Assembly (NCBI GenBank): GCA_021806865.1
Contig: JAKAPU010000032.1
Span: forward strand, 1 to 19,426
Origin: an archaeon
GTDB lineage: Archaea; Thermoproteota; Nitrososphaeria; Nitrososphaerales; CADDZS01
DNA: 19,426 nucleotides
Direction: 5' to 3'
The position numbers and the translations under genes were made by a program. The notes beneath the pieces were generated by a model that ran no database searches, was not told the origin of the DNA, and was given only the letters and a program-made list of their open reading frames with translations. Below, piece after piece: positions 1 to 7,128 of the stretch (position 1 is the first letter of the stretch; each line of letters opens with the position of its first letter).

Positions 1-126
1 CAGAGATCTGACTATCCTCGCATTTCGTTCGCGTTTGCGGAGAGAGACTGCGGATTTCTCTGCTTCATCAACGATGATGTTCAGACTCTGTTTAATTTCC
101 TGGTCGAACTTGTCAGAGTCTCGTGA
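1..126 (+). CDS. C-terminal end of an unrecognised protein (partial)
   Basis: Frame 1 is open from the window edge to TGA at 124-126, giving 41 residues that end in FINDDVQTLFNFLVELVRVS. The mix of charged and hydrophobic residues looks like real coding sequence, with an amphipathic helix at the end. I do not recognise the family. The start lies outside the window, and chance openness over 126 bp cannot be excluded. Confidence 0.4.
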   Translation, partial: QRSDYPRISFAFAERDCGFLCFINDDVQTLFNFLVELVRVS

Positions 127-259
127 AGAGTCCATCTAAAGAAATCTCGAACGGAATCTTCCTAAAAGGGTAACGTGTTGTGAATACTTCTCATTCAGTT
201 GCCCAACCGAACCAGCACATTTCGACAAGTCGTTTGTGATTCGAAGGATTAAAATGTAA

Positions 260-541
260 ACACCCTCGATAGAAGAGTGCAGAGCTCACCTGGAATGCGT
301 ACTGGACAAACACTTGTCTTATGGTGATGAGATCATATTACTGGGGCGCATAGTCGGAGCTTCTATTGACAAAGAGGCTCTTAAAGCTAAAGACCCTTAC
401 AAGTATCTCAAGATGCTTGTCTTTCTGGAGGACGGAACGTTCGGGACAATAACAAAAGCCGAGAAGCTCACTGCGCAAGCTAGAAGTCAACTGGATGCTT
501 TGAAAAAGTCCAATGCCGCAAGAACTGTTCTTTCTGAGTGA
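260..541 (+). pseudogene. 5'-truncated flavin reductase-like (FMN-binding split barrel) remnant
   Basis: The conventional reading starts at TTG 314 and gives 75 residues. The frame stays open back to a TAA at 257-259, and family-like sequence continues upstream of that TTG: an EECRAHLECVLD segment, then GDEIILLGRIVGA, then DPYKYLKMLVFLEDGTFGTI. That order matches the C-terminal half of flavoredoxin/flavin-reductase-like proteins, where a 'hlEC' strand precedes 'GDh.i..GeV' and a late 'G.fG.i'. The N-terminal FMN-binding half is not found in any forward frame of 127-256. I infer a decayed remnant. A short gene starting at TTG 314 is the alternative. It lies convergent to the TrmB-like gene. 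Confidence 0.55.
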
Positions 542-609
542 CATTGATCTAAGTGCAAATGTTTCAAAAGGGTGCGAAGCTTCAGCTGGTCACTCTGCGG
601 GAAGTAGAT

Positions 610-1434
610 CTAAGCCCTTCGTGTGTAAAGACCGATTATCCTCTCAACAGTTGCCTTCTGGATTTTTGGAATGCCAGGCGCTCTGAAAACAATGCCGGCA
701 ACCTTCTTTGGGTCTTTGCCATCGTCCACGATATCAAAAGCAGTCGACTCGTCGATTACAACCATCCCTCCATAACCAGACATGCTTCGGTAGCTATCGA
801 TCAGTCTCTGATCATAAATGTCTATCTTCTGCAGGAGCTTTGGCGAAACTTTCACTGTTCTAAATTCGATTATCTTACTATCCTCTGAAGAGATATCCAC
901 ATCCTCAAATGGTCGTATCATAGATACGGCCCTAACTCTTAATCCTCTTTTTGAAGCTGATTTGAGAGCTGATTTGACAGAGAGAGCGTATTTCAGCGGA
1001 TATCCTCCAATAATGAAAATATCAGTCTTCGCGTTGTAAATCAGCTCCGCCAGTTTTCGCTTTACTCCAAGTTCCCCTCTAACCATCCAGGCGGAGGTGT
1101 TCTGAGCATCAGATTCTGCTCCTTCCTTGAACTCTTCTTGCTTTCTTTCGAGTGATCTGCGTGCTTCATTAGCTTCCTTGGAATATTCTTCGATCAGGTT
1201 ATCGATTACGGTTTTTGCACCAAGCGCTCGATAAAGTGTCGGTCTACCCTGCTGGATCTCTATCATTCCACGCGCTGCAAGTCTTTCTAATGATTCGTAC
1301 GCTTTGTTTCTTGGAATACCAGCGTACTTGTGAACGTCTGACGCACCAGAAGGTCCTAGAGAAATTAGAGCATCAAGGGCCTTTGCTTCGTTCTTATTCA
1401 GACCAAGGCCAATAAGATGATCAGTCGAACTCAT
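610..1434 (-). CDS. TrmB-family transcriptional regulator
   Basis: This 274-residue protein has an N-terminal winged helix-turn-helix (about residues 5-70, including LGLNKNEAKALDALISLGP and a recognition region with IPRNKAYESLERLAARGMIE). A charged coiled-coil linker follows (about 80-108), then a C-terminal phospholipase-D-like effector domain (about 115-274, with IFIIGGYP). This is the classic archaeal TrmB/TrmBL layout, in which sugars or other small ligands modulate DNA binding. The gene is divergent from the SHOCT membrane-protein gene. A TGTTAC-N7-GTAACA dyad lies 7 bp upstream of its ATG, between that ATG and a TATA-like TAATAT (minus strand, about 1467-1472). This suggests autorepression. 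The ligand cannot be inferred. Confidence 0.88.
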   Translation of the reverse strand: MSSTDHLIGLGLNKNEAKALDALISLGPSGASDVHKYAGIPRNKAYESLERLAARGMIEIQQGRPTLYRALGAKTVIDNLIEEYSKEANEARRSLERKQEEFKEGAESDAQNTSAWMVRGELGVKRKLAELIYNAKTDIFIIGGYPLKYALSVKSALKSASKRGLRVRAVSMIRPFEDVDISSEDSKIIEFRTVKVSPKLLQKIDIYDQRLIDSYRSMSGYGGMVVIDESTAFDIVDDGKDPKKVAGIVFRAPGIPKIQKATVERIIGLYTRRA

Positions 1435-1440
1435 GATGAA

Positions 1441-1459
1441 TGTTACGTCAGGAGTAACA
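1441..1459. promoter_or_regulatory. Candidate TrmB operator 1 (TGTTAC-N7-GTAACA)
   Basis: This is a perfect 6-bp inverted repeat, TGTTAC at 1441-1446 and GTAACA at 1454-1459, with a 7-bp spacer. It lies between the TrmB-like start codon (1434, minus) and the SHOCT gene (1522, plus). The identical dyad recurs at 2103-2121. Thermococcal TrmBL1 is known to bind a short inverted repeat, but with a different sequence. Assignment to this regulator is inferred from position and recurrence. A further half-site, TGTTAC, lies near 1509. Confidence 0.6.
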
Positions 1460-1521
1460 ACAGAGATATTAGAATTTCCTATCCCATCGATGTCTCAAGA
1501 AGAAAGAGTGTTACGTTCAAA

Positions 1522-1881
1522 ATGTACCAGAACAGTAGCCGAAGCAAACATCCTAAAACAACCTGGATTTGGGTTCCGATCGCGATAGTCATCGCTATCC
1601 TCACGATAAATATCGGACTAGTTCTCTACTTTCGCAGTTTCATCCCCGACTCTCTTGACTATTGGTTTCCGTTCCCGTTCTTTCCATTACTTTTCATCCC
1701 GGTCGTTTTCCTGTTATTCTTCAGCTTTCGATGGTTCTTTTGGGGCTGCTGGGGGTGGGGAAGAGGTGGCTGGTATGGTGGCTATGATCCAGCAATCGCA
1801 GCTCTTAGGGAACGCTACGCGAAGGGCGAAATCACAAGGGAGCAGCTTGAGCAGATGACAAAAGATTTGGAGCGTATCTAG
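1522..1881 (+). CDS. Small SHOCT-domain membrane protein (paralogue 1)
   Basis: From ATG 1522 the protein has about 119 residues. It contains a transmembrane helix (IAIVIAILTINIGLVLYF), a second very aromatic hydrophobic segment (FPFFPLLFIPVVFLLFF) ending in Trp/Gly-rich FRWFFWGCWGWGRGG, and a C-terminal SHOCT motif (YDPAIAALRERYAKGEITRE). SHOCT motifs are short helical oligomerisation tags on many small prokaryotic proteins. The frame is open from an ATG at 1417, but that start would overlap the divergent regulator. The 1522 start also aligns with the paralogue at 10956. The function is unknown; a membrane-stress or scaffolding role is only a guess. It may share the TrmB operator. Confidence 0.75.
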   Translation: MYQNSSRSKHPKTTWIWVPIAIVIAILTINIGLVLYFRSFIPDSLDYWFPFPFFPLLFIPVVFLLFFSFRWFFWGCWGWGRGGWYGGYDPAIAALRERYAKGEITREQLEQMTKDLERI

Positions 1882-2102
1882 GATGAGCTTTCAGTTTGCT
1901 TGACTGGAGCCACAATTCCAATCGGCGCAGAATAATGGTTGGATCTAGATTTCTCTATTCTCCGTTTCTCAGTAATTTTAAGTAATGTAGAATGTCAAGG
2001 AAAAGCGAAGGATCAAATTGAGATACAGGGCATCTGCACTACGCGCGGCCTTTTTCTTGACACAGAAACCATAGTCGTTTTGTTGGTCTCTCGAAATAAT
2101 AA

Positions 2103-2135
2103 TGTTACGCTACAGGTAACACGAGGAATATAATA
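2103..2135 (+). promoter_or_regulatory. Promoter with candidate TrmB operator 2 and TATA-like box
   Basis: TGTTAC at 2103-2108 and GTAACA at 2116-2121 repeat the dyad found at 1441-1459, with the same 7-bp spacer and matching flank (AATGTTACG). A TATA-like AATATAATA follows at about 2127-2135, some 60 bp upstream of the SRPBCC ATG. The dyad abuts the BRE/TATA region from upstream, a position usually associated with activation in archaeal TrmB-type control. The rest of 1882-2192 shows no gene that I can support. Confidence 0.55.
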
Positions 2136-2192
2136 CGCCCAAGCCCTCTTCATCTTTGATGGGTTTAGACAAAAGGAGTGTGTAGGGACATA

Positions 2193-2624
2193 ATGATAGA
2201 GATAAGCAAGAGCCAAGAGGTAGATGCGAGCGTCGACTCGGTTTGGAAGATAATATCCGACGCGGAAGAGGAATCGAAGTACTGGAAAGTTCTGAAAAAT
2301 GTAAAGATTCTGAGCAGAAAAGGGAACGCGGTCGAAAGGGAAGCTACGATCAAGAGAGGACCAATGGGCGAAGCGAAAAGCGTCCAGACACTCGTACTTG
2401 ACAGAGACGCCAGATCCACCATCCTCACCCTGAAGAAGGGACCAATGCTCGGAACGCGAAAGATTACTCTCAGTTCTATTGGAAGTGATAAATCCAGAAT
2501 TGACGTTAGCTGGAAGTTTGAGCTGAAAGGCATTCCCAGTTTTGCGCAGGGCTTTGCAAAAGACAATATCTCAGAGGTTACAGAGAAAGCCCTCACGAGG
2601 ATAGCAGAGAAAGCTGTCTCTTGA
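2193..2624 (+). CDS. SRPBCC (START/polyketide-cyclase-like) family protein, paralogue 1
   Basis: A protein of 143 residues from ATG 2193. An in-frame GTG at 2178 gives five extra residues, but the ATG aligns with the start of the paralogue at 12950. The N-terminus (VDASVDSVWKIISDAEEESKYW) is typical of SRPBCC/Bet v1-like folds, which bind hydrophobic ligands in a helix-grip cavity. A conserved C-terminal GIPSFAQGFAKDNISEVTEKAL helix is shared with the paralogue (GVPSFARNFVRGQIESVTEEAL, split here only by comparison). It is the first gene of a run with three membrane-protein genes (35 bp, 54 bp and overlapping gaps). It is probably controlled by the dyad at 2103. The ligand is unknown. Confidence 0.82.
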   Translation: MIEISKSQEVDASVDSVWKIISDAEEESKYWKVLKNVKILSRKGNAVEREATIKRGPMGEAKSVQTLVLDRDARSTILTLKKGPMLGTRKITLSSIGSDKSRIDVSWKFELKGIPSFAQGFAKDNISEVTEKALTRIAEKAVS

Positions 2625-2659
2625 ATTCATCACTTGAATCGGATTCAATGTAGAAGAGA

Positions 2660-3313
2660 ATGGAGATCGGTTTTGAAATGGCAGCTACGCTCACTCAGGC
2701 TTTGCTTTCAGCAAAGAAAAGTTCGGACCTTAACAGAGCAGGACTCTTTTTCGCATTAGCAGGAATCGAGTTTATCCTCGGCGTATCGGCTCTCCAAGCG
2801 TTGTATCCAAACTACAGCGTTCACAGCAACGCTTTGAGCAACATGGCAGCAATCGGCGCGCCAACAGCAATTCCTGCCACTCTCGTTGCCATAATTTCAG
2901 ATTTGTGCTGGCTTTTCGGAGCATACTTTCTATTTCGAAACACTGGAAAAAGAGCTCTCTTGGTTGTATATTCGATCCCACCGCTCGCATTTCTTCTTCC
3001 TGCTTTATCGCCAGAAAACTTCATCCCAATAATTCACTTCGTTGGAGGGGCAGTACATGATATTGTTGGGGCCGCAGTCGCAATTCTGACATTCTGGATA
3101 GTGAAAAGCCCTTTCCGTTACTTTTCGATAGCTTTAGGGCTCTTGACTGCGGCAGGCATTGTAATCTTGTTTCGTGGATACTACACTCCGCTGGTTCAAA
3201 TGACCCTAGGCCCTGGAGGTTGGGAGGAGATATACCAGTATTCGCTTGAAATTTGGCTGATTGGCCTTGGAAGCGCGTTGCTTGGATTCGGCAGGTCCGT
3301 AAGGCAGGATTGA
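2660..3313 (+). CDS. DUF998-like multi-pass membrane protein
   Basis: The protein has 217 residues and about six hydrophobic helices. Helix 1 (AGLFFALAGIEFILGVSAL) is followed by an extracytoplasmic-type loop LYPNYSVHSNALSNM. Later come VHDIVGAAVAILTFW and a C-terminal helix ending FGRSVRQD. The 'YPnYSv..NalS.m' loop after helix 1 and the late 'vHdi' are typical of archaeal DUF998 proteins, which are uncharacterised. The gene lies 35 bp downstream of the SRPBCC gene in the same direction, so they are probably co-transcribed. A short N-terminal extension to the first ATG (MEIGFEM...) is plausible but not certain. Confidence 0.7.
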   Translation: MEIGFEMAATLTQALLSAKKSSDLNRAGLFFALAGIEFILGVSALQALYPNYSVHSNALSNMAAIGAPTAIPATLVAIISDLCWLFGAYFLFRNTGKRALLVVYSIPPLAFLLPALSPENFIPIIHFVGGAVHDIVGAAVAILTFWIVKSPFRYFSIALGLLTAAGIVILFRGYYTPLVQMTLGPGGWEEIYQYSLEIWLIGLGSALLGFGRSVRQD

Positions 3314-3367
3314 TCCGGAATTAAGAATCACACCAGGATTTTTGCACTAGCTCTCAGATACTCGATC

Positions 3368-3760
3368 ATGGTCGTCGTTGCTTTGCTCATAGTCGAGTTC
3401 TTGCTAGGCATGTGGGTGAGCCTCTACGCCTCTTTACCAGTCGGAACGAAATTGACTCTGTCTCAGCAACCGGACTTCTCTGGCAAGCTCGAAGTTGGAA
3501 TACACCTGATAGCAGGGGTATTGCTTGGCATTGTCTCAATGGTGGTTTTGATTTTCTCGGCACTACTGAAGAAGCTAATCCCCAGCATCCTTGGTGTGGC
3601 AGGACTAATTGCAATCATTGTTGCTGGATTCGCGGGACTCGCCTTTGCCACCGGTGGATACTCGAACAACGGACAATCATACACCATGGCTATTGCGTTT
3701 CTTGTTGCTATTCTAGTCTACATCAATTACTCTGGAACCCACTTATCAGGCAGTACTTGA
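3368..3760 (+). CDS. Four-helix membrane protein, distantly CtaA-like
   Basis: The protein has 130 residues and four hydrophobic helices. The second begins with a histidine (VGIHLIAGVLLGIV). The layout resembles the four-helix protein at 13411, which also follows an SRPBCC gene and has a histidine at the same point (LLAHIANGIIVFG). Both resemble half of a heme A synthase-type bundle, but the histidine expected at the start of helix 4 is absent here (QSYTMAIAFLV). Coding-like sequence continues upstream of the ATG in frame to TGA 3311 (NHTRIFALALRYSI), so a non-standard start near 3320 is possible. Heme binding is speculative. Confidence 0.6.
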   Translation: MVVVALLIVEFLLGMWVSLYASLPVGTKLTLSQQPDFSGKLEVGIHLIAGVLLGIVSMVVLIFSALLKKLIPSILGVAGLIAIIVAGFAGLAFATGGYSNNGQSYTMAIAFLVAILVYINYSGTHLSGST

Positions 3761-4023
3761 AATTGAGTCGTCCTATCGAGATTGTCGTCAGCACATTCAT
3801 CTTCCTGCTGCAAGGCATAGTTGGAATAGTCTATGGTTTGGACTACATCTTGGTTCAAGGAATCAAGGGAGGCACCGTCGGAATTATCTTCGGCGTGGTG
3901 GACCTTATCGCGTTTTGGTGGATATTTTCCATGCGAAAATGGGGTGGGATTCTTGGTCTTCTTTGGGCATTCATTGCCATTTTTTCAGAGTTCATATTAC
4001 CATTGGTCTTGCTTATCCATTGA
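3757..4023 (+). CDS. Small three-helix membrane protein
   Basis: From TTG 3757 this encodes about 88 residues. It overlaps the stop of the preceding gene by 4 bp (TTGA), so translational coupling is likely. Three hydrophobic segments are visible (IEIVVSTFIFLLQGIVGIVY, VGIIFGVVDLIAFWWIF and GGILGLLWAFIAIFSEFILP), with a short basic loop MRKWGG before the third. The TTG at 3763 is an alternative start. I do not recognise a family. Its position at the end of the SRPBCC-DUF998-four-helix run suggests a partner of those membrane proteins. Confidence 0.6.
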   Translation: MKLSRPIEIVVSTFIFLLQGIVGIVYGLDYILVQGIKGGTVGIIFGVVDLIAFWWIFSMRKWGGILGLLWAFIAIFSEFILPLVLLIH

Positions 4024-4074
4024 GCTTCTGGAGGAGTTGGAACGTTCGCAGTGCAGCCATTTAACAAATTCTGA

Positions 4075-4475
4075 TCATTTTTTAAGAAACGTAGAGATTT
4101 CCCAAAGGTTCCCTTCTGGGTCTTCGAAGTATGCAATCCTCTGTCCCCAAGGATGAGTCGTCGGGGGTTTGATGAAATGAACTCCCTTCGACTTTAGATC
4201 CCTCGTATTCCTTGTCAGCATCATCCACGAAGACGGCGAAATGTGTCCGATGAATTGCTTCCTCCTTGGGTCGGACCTGAGCCTCCGATATCAGATTGAC
4301 AGCACTGTTCATTGTTACCAACGCAATACCTGGCCTATCCTGTTTGTGGAAAACGAAGTATGCGATGTCCTCTTCTTTTATGCTGCAGTTTCAAACCGAC
4401 CTTGTCTTGGTAGAACGAAACGCACTTCGCGAGATCGCGTACTGGAATTGCACAAGAGTTGAAATGATCAGTCAT
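4075..4475 (-). pseudogene. VOC (glyoxalase/bleomycin-resistance) family pseudogene with two frameshifts
   Basis: On the minus strand ATG 4475 opens a VOC-like N-terminus (DHFNSCAIPVRDLAKCVSFY). The frame must slip at an AAAA run (minus strand of 4376-4379) to continue EEDIAYFVFHKQDRPGIALV and THFAVFVDDADKEYE. It must slip again at a GGG run (4184-4186) to give GVHFIKPPTTHPWGQRIAYF, then DPEGNLWEI and TGA at 4077-4075. Each break is corrected by removing one base. The joined product, about 130 residues, is a complete single-domain VOC protein including the usual DPeGNlwE terminus. It could be a true pseudogene or an assembly with indel errors. Confidence 0.75.
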
Positions 4476-4645
4476 GATCAATCTTTACGCACTCTTTTTC
4501 CATTTTATCAAAAGTGTTTCCCTCCAGGAGCAATCCAAAATGACAGTCCTTGTACTTACTCTTTTAACCTTGCACTTTTGATTTGATGAGAGTTGTAATT
4601 CTATTGAGCTAGACCGAAAGGAAAAAGTTCGACGAGCTTTCATTG

Positions 4646-5146
4646 ATGCGCGCATGGATGGATTGGAATTCAAAATCAAGACGCGATTACTTGGAGACTA
4701 TATTGCGTTTGTCTCCAGAAGATAGAAGAATGAATCGCGGTGCTTCTTGGGGCTCAATTCAAGATATTTTCTTACACATCATCGAAGATTACATTTGGTG
4801 GTTTGAGAATGTCCCTCACGGGAAAGGCGAAGACCAGTTCGTTGCTCTCGTTGGTCAGGAAGTTGACGAAACGAAGTTACGCTCTCTGACTTTTCAAGTA
4901 GAGGACACAGTGCGCAAATTCATGGATTCACTCACGCCCGAGATGATTGGTCATCCTTATGTGGTTCAGGGCACCTCTGGAGATGGAAAACCGTACACCA
5001 TGACCACGTGCCCCGCTGACATTGTCTGGCACATGGTCGAAGAACAACTACAACATATTGGGGAGCTAAATGCATTGTTTTGGCAATTGAACATAGACCC
5101 GCATGCGCATGCTTGGTTCAGGAGCAAAGCAGCCTGGACACACTAG
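4646..5146 (+). CDS. DinB-like four-helix-bundle protein
   Basis: This 166-residue protein starts at ATG 4646, and a TTG immediately before it is also possible. It has the DinB/DUF664-type layout. Helix 1 carries WNSKSRRDYLETILRLSPED. A first histidine in SIQDIFLHIIEDYIWWF (about residue 45) and a later ADIVWHMVEEQLQHIGELN helix provide probable metal ligands. The usual middle histidine of the H-x3-H pair appears to be Glu in EEQLQH, which may alter metal binding. Characterised relatives include metal-dependent thiol-type transferases and DNA-damage-inducible proteins of unknown activity. It appears to be a stand-alone gene. Confidence 0.72.
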   Translation: MRAWMDWNSKSRRDYLETILRLSPEDRRMNRGASWGSIQDIFLHIIEDYIWWFENVPHGKGEDQFVALVGQEVDETKLRSLTFQVEDTVRKFMDSLTPEMIGHPYVVQGTSGDGKPYTMTTCPADIVWHMVEEQLQHIGELNALFWQLNIDPHAHAWFRSKAAWTH

Positions 5147-5208
5147 CATTGAGTTCTTAGAATTTAATGCATACAAGTTCTTGATAGTTCTGAATCTGAC
5201 TGAATTGT

Positions 5209-5236
5209 GAGAGCGCTGTCCGGTGGCTCTTCGCCT
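5209..5236 (+). repeat. Left inverted repeat of the IS110-like element
   Basis: GAGAGCGC (5209-5216), a 5-bp spacer, and GGTGGCTCTTCGCCT (5222-5236) match the reverse complement of 7925-7948. The only internal difference is the spacer length (5 bp here, 1 bp on the right). There are 23 identical base pairs in total, with no similarity outside them. Confidence 0.7.
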
Positions 5237-5281
5237 CGCGACTCCATTTCAATTTGGAGTCGCTACTGCTGTTCGAGGCGA
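5231..5281 (+). other. Nested stem-loop at the left end of the IS110-like element
   Basis: The inner stem GCGACTCCA (5238-5246) pairs perfectly with TGGAGTCGC (5255-5263). The outer arms TCGCCTCG (5231-5238) and CGAGGCGA (5274-5281) are also complementary, sharing one base with the inner stem. The structure lies just upstream of the transposase ATG at 5296 and overlaps the left inverted repeat. It may be part of the element's guide RNA, a recombination-site hairpin or a translational control element. Confidence 0.55.
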
Positions 5282-5907
5282 GGAGTAAGAAGAATATGAT
5301 AAGGAGCGACAAGAAAAAGACTAGTAAGACTGTCAAATCAATCGCAAGGACCATGACCAACAAAACTTCTTGCGGGATTGACCTAGCTGATGAGGTGAGC
5401 GTAGCTACGATGTTCTCTCGGGTTGGAGATCTCTTGGAGAGATTCTCCTTCACAACCGATTGGACAGGATTTTCGAAAACATTTGCCGAAAAGGTTCCCA
5501 GAGATTCAAGGATAGGATTCGAAGCTTGTCTAATGGCATATCCAGTTTCTAGGACGCTCAGAGAACTAGGATACGATGACATAACGGTAGCTCATCCCAG
5601 AGAATTGATGTGGATCACCAAATCAAAGAAGAAAAATGATAAGGTTGATTCCGAGAAGATCGCAAGGCTTTTGATGGCTAACATGCTCCCAGAGTCACAC
5701 TTGTTATCAAAAGAGGAACAAATCGAAATCGACCTCCTGATTCAAAGGGTGAGACTCGGAGAACAGATGAGGAGGGTCAAGACATCCATCACTAGTTACT
5801 TGAAGCGTGAGGATTTGTTCAGGACTCTCCCGGACACATATGAGAACTGGTCGGTGGTAAGAAGGAAGGCAATCGAGGAAATTAGATTTGGAGACGATAG
5901 GGATTTA

Positions 5908-5939
5908 CAGATGTCTGCATAATTTGATATCAGTTTCTG
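5908..5939 (+). repeat. IS630 left terminal inverted repeat
   Basis: Imperfect repeat pairing with 7097-7128. The first 13 positions differ at only one base, and the remainder is weaker. Confidence 0.6.
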
Positions 5940-6463
5940 CTCTTCAGTGATAAGAGAGGAAAAGGTGGAAGAGAGGACAGATTGAAGAATGCTTGAATCA
6001 GATCCTCCTTCCTTCTCAGCCCGTTGACTATTTTCCTGAGCTTTTCTTTGAGCTCGTAAAGATTCAATGGACAGAACCCTCTCATCTTGCTCCATTTGAC
6101 ATATGCCCAGAACCATTCCATCGGGTTGAAATCAGGGCAGTAGGCAGGAAGCCTAAAGATCGCAATCTTTTCCTTGAATACCTCTTCGAACTCCTTGACG
6201 CACGAAGCTCTGTGAGCCGGTAAACCGTCCCAGAGCACGACGATGAATCCATCGATGTGTTTCACTAGCTGCTGGAGATAATCCACCACATCCGGAGCGT
6301 AGACGCTGCCGTTGACTACCTCGAAGCATATCTCGCCTTGAAGGTCGATGCCGCCTCTGGCAGAAATTTTCTTCCAGCCGAAGTTGCATTCTATCACCGG
6401 CGTCTGTCCCTTCGGAGCCCATGTCTTTCCCATGACTGGAATCCTGAGAGACACCAGATTCAT
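5930..6463 (-). CDS. IS630 transposase OrfB (DDE catalytic part)
   Basis: The open frame encodes 177 residues with MGKTWAPKGQTPVIECNFGW, then VVLWDGLPAH (second catalytic Asp, residue 79) and LPAYCPDFNPMEWFWAYVK (catalytic Glu, residue 116). This is the C-terminal part of an IS630-type DDE transposase. The first catalytic Asp of the family (LVDESGVS) is encoded just upstream in a different frame (GAT at 6464-6462), not in this frame. To join LVDESGVS to LRIPVMGKTW a frame change is needed around 6445-6455, beyond the usual programmed shift. A 2-bp loss from a TC repeat would explain it. The copy is probably defective. Confidence 0.72.
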   Translation of the reverse strand: MNLVSLRIPVMGKTWAPKGQTPVIECNFGWKKISARGGIDLQGEICFEVVNGSVYAPDVVDYLQQLVKHIDGFIVVLWDGLPAHRASCVKEFEEVFKEKIAIFRLPAYCPDFNPMEWFWAYVKWSKMRGFCPLNLYELKEKLRKIVNGLRRKEDLIQAFFNLSSLPPFPLLSLKSRN

Positions 6464-6472
6464 CGACCAGGA

Positions 6473-7030
6473 TCAAGGTGCCGCCCGTTTCTTCGAGCTT
6501 TTTTTAATTTGAGGGACTACATTCTCCACCCAGTTTCTGACCTCTTCCTCGTTTCGCTCCCTTGCTTTTTTCTTTGGCATCTGCCATGAAAGACCGAGAG
6601 GGTGAAGAATCCTTCCGATGTGGTCTCGGTCGTACCTTATCTTGAAATGGACGGCTATCAGTGTCGCAATCCTCTCCGTTGTCCAGATGTCCGTCTCGAA
6701 ACCGTAGTACTTTGCTCCCCTTCGAATCATTTCGTAGAGCCTTCCCTTCTCTTCTTCGCTCATTCGGGGAGGTCTTCCCGTGTGCTTTTTTGCGTTCAGC
6801 CCTTCGAGCGAGTTTCCAGCTTCTCTGTAAGCCCGAAGCCAGTGACTGACTGCTCCGTGGGTGACTCCAAACTCATGGGCTACATCTGTGAGACTCTTCC
6901 TCTTATTTTCCTCTTTTTCTTCTTCATCATGCTGGGATGAGGATTGTGCAAGTAGGAGCGCCTGCATAGCGTTCTTCCTGCGTTCTTCAAGCATCAACTG
7001 ATCCCTGTGTTGCTGATACCAGACTGCCAT
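6473..7030 (-). CDS. IS630 transposase OrfA (helix-turn-helix DNA-binding part)
   Basis: The ORF encodes 185 residues, starting MAVWYQQHRDQLMLEERR. A homeodomain-like HTH spans about residues 45-75 (SLTDVAHEFGVTHGAVSHWL). A GRPPRMSEEEKGRLYEMI segment and a second winged-helix region (WTTERIATLI, RDHIGRILHPLGLSWQMPKK) follow, which is the standard N-terminal layout of IS630 transposases. The frame ends just past an A7 slippery run (minus strand of 6499-6505), where a -1 shift enters the frame encoding LEETGGTLILVDESG. OrfA alone would bind the element ends but lacks catalysis. Confidence 0.8.
   Translation of the reverse strand: MAVWYQQHRDQLMLEERRKNAMQALLLAQSSSQHDEEEKEENKRKSLTDVAHEFGVTHGAVSHWLRAYREAGNSLEGLNAKKHTGRPPRMSEEEKGRLYEMIRRGAKYYGFETDIWTTERIATLIAVHFKIRYDRDHIGRILHPLGLSWQMPKKKARERNEEEVRNWVENVVPQIKKSSKKRAAP
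6498..6505 (-). promoter_or_regulatory. Candidate -1 programmed frameshift site (A7G)
   Basis: Read on the minus strand, AAAAAAAG lies at the end of OrfA and contains A AAA AAG, a classic slippery heptamer used by IS630-type elements. A -1 slip here leads directly into the frame encoding KLEETGGTLILVDESGVS. Confidence 0.6.
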
Positions 7031-7096
7031 GAATCATTCTCATTTGAGAGAGTGCCGTATGGTGGCCAGTCGAGATTCGTTGACAGTTGAGTGAAA

Positions 7097-7128
7097 CAAA
7101 ATCAGTTAGGAATTAATGCAGATATCTG
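7097..7128 (-). repeat. IS630 right terminal inverted repeat
   Basis: Reverse-complement partner of 5908-5939. It abuts the TA at 7129-7130. Confidence 0.6.

Larger units (their letters stand above)
5908..7128 (-). mobile_element. IS630-family insertion element, 1221 bp
   Basis: The element is flanked by TA on both sides (5906-5907 and 7129-7130), the hallmark TA target duplication of IS630/Tc1-mariner transposons. The ends form imperfect inverted repeats: the left begins CAGATGTCTGCAT and the right, read inward, begins CAGATATCTGCAT. About 22 of the first 32 positions match. Two transposase frames lie on the minus strand. Deleting the body and one TA restores the interrupted IS110 frame, which independently supports these boundaries. 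Confidence 0.85.

Noticed and set aside
553..888. Plus-strand ORF of 111 codons
   Set aside because: It lies entirely opposite the well-supported TrmB-like gene and its composition is that of an antisense shadow.
5254..5295. TTG start at 5254 for the IS110 transposase
   Set aside because: The extra residues are encoded by the hairpin stem and match nothing in IS110 N-termini; ATG 5296 or 5353 is more likely.
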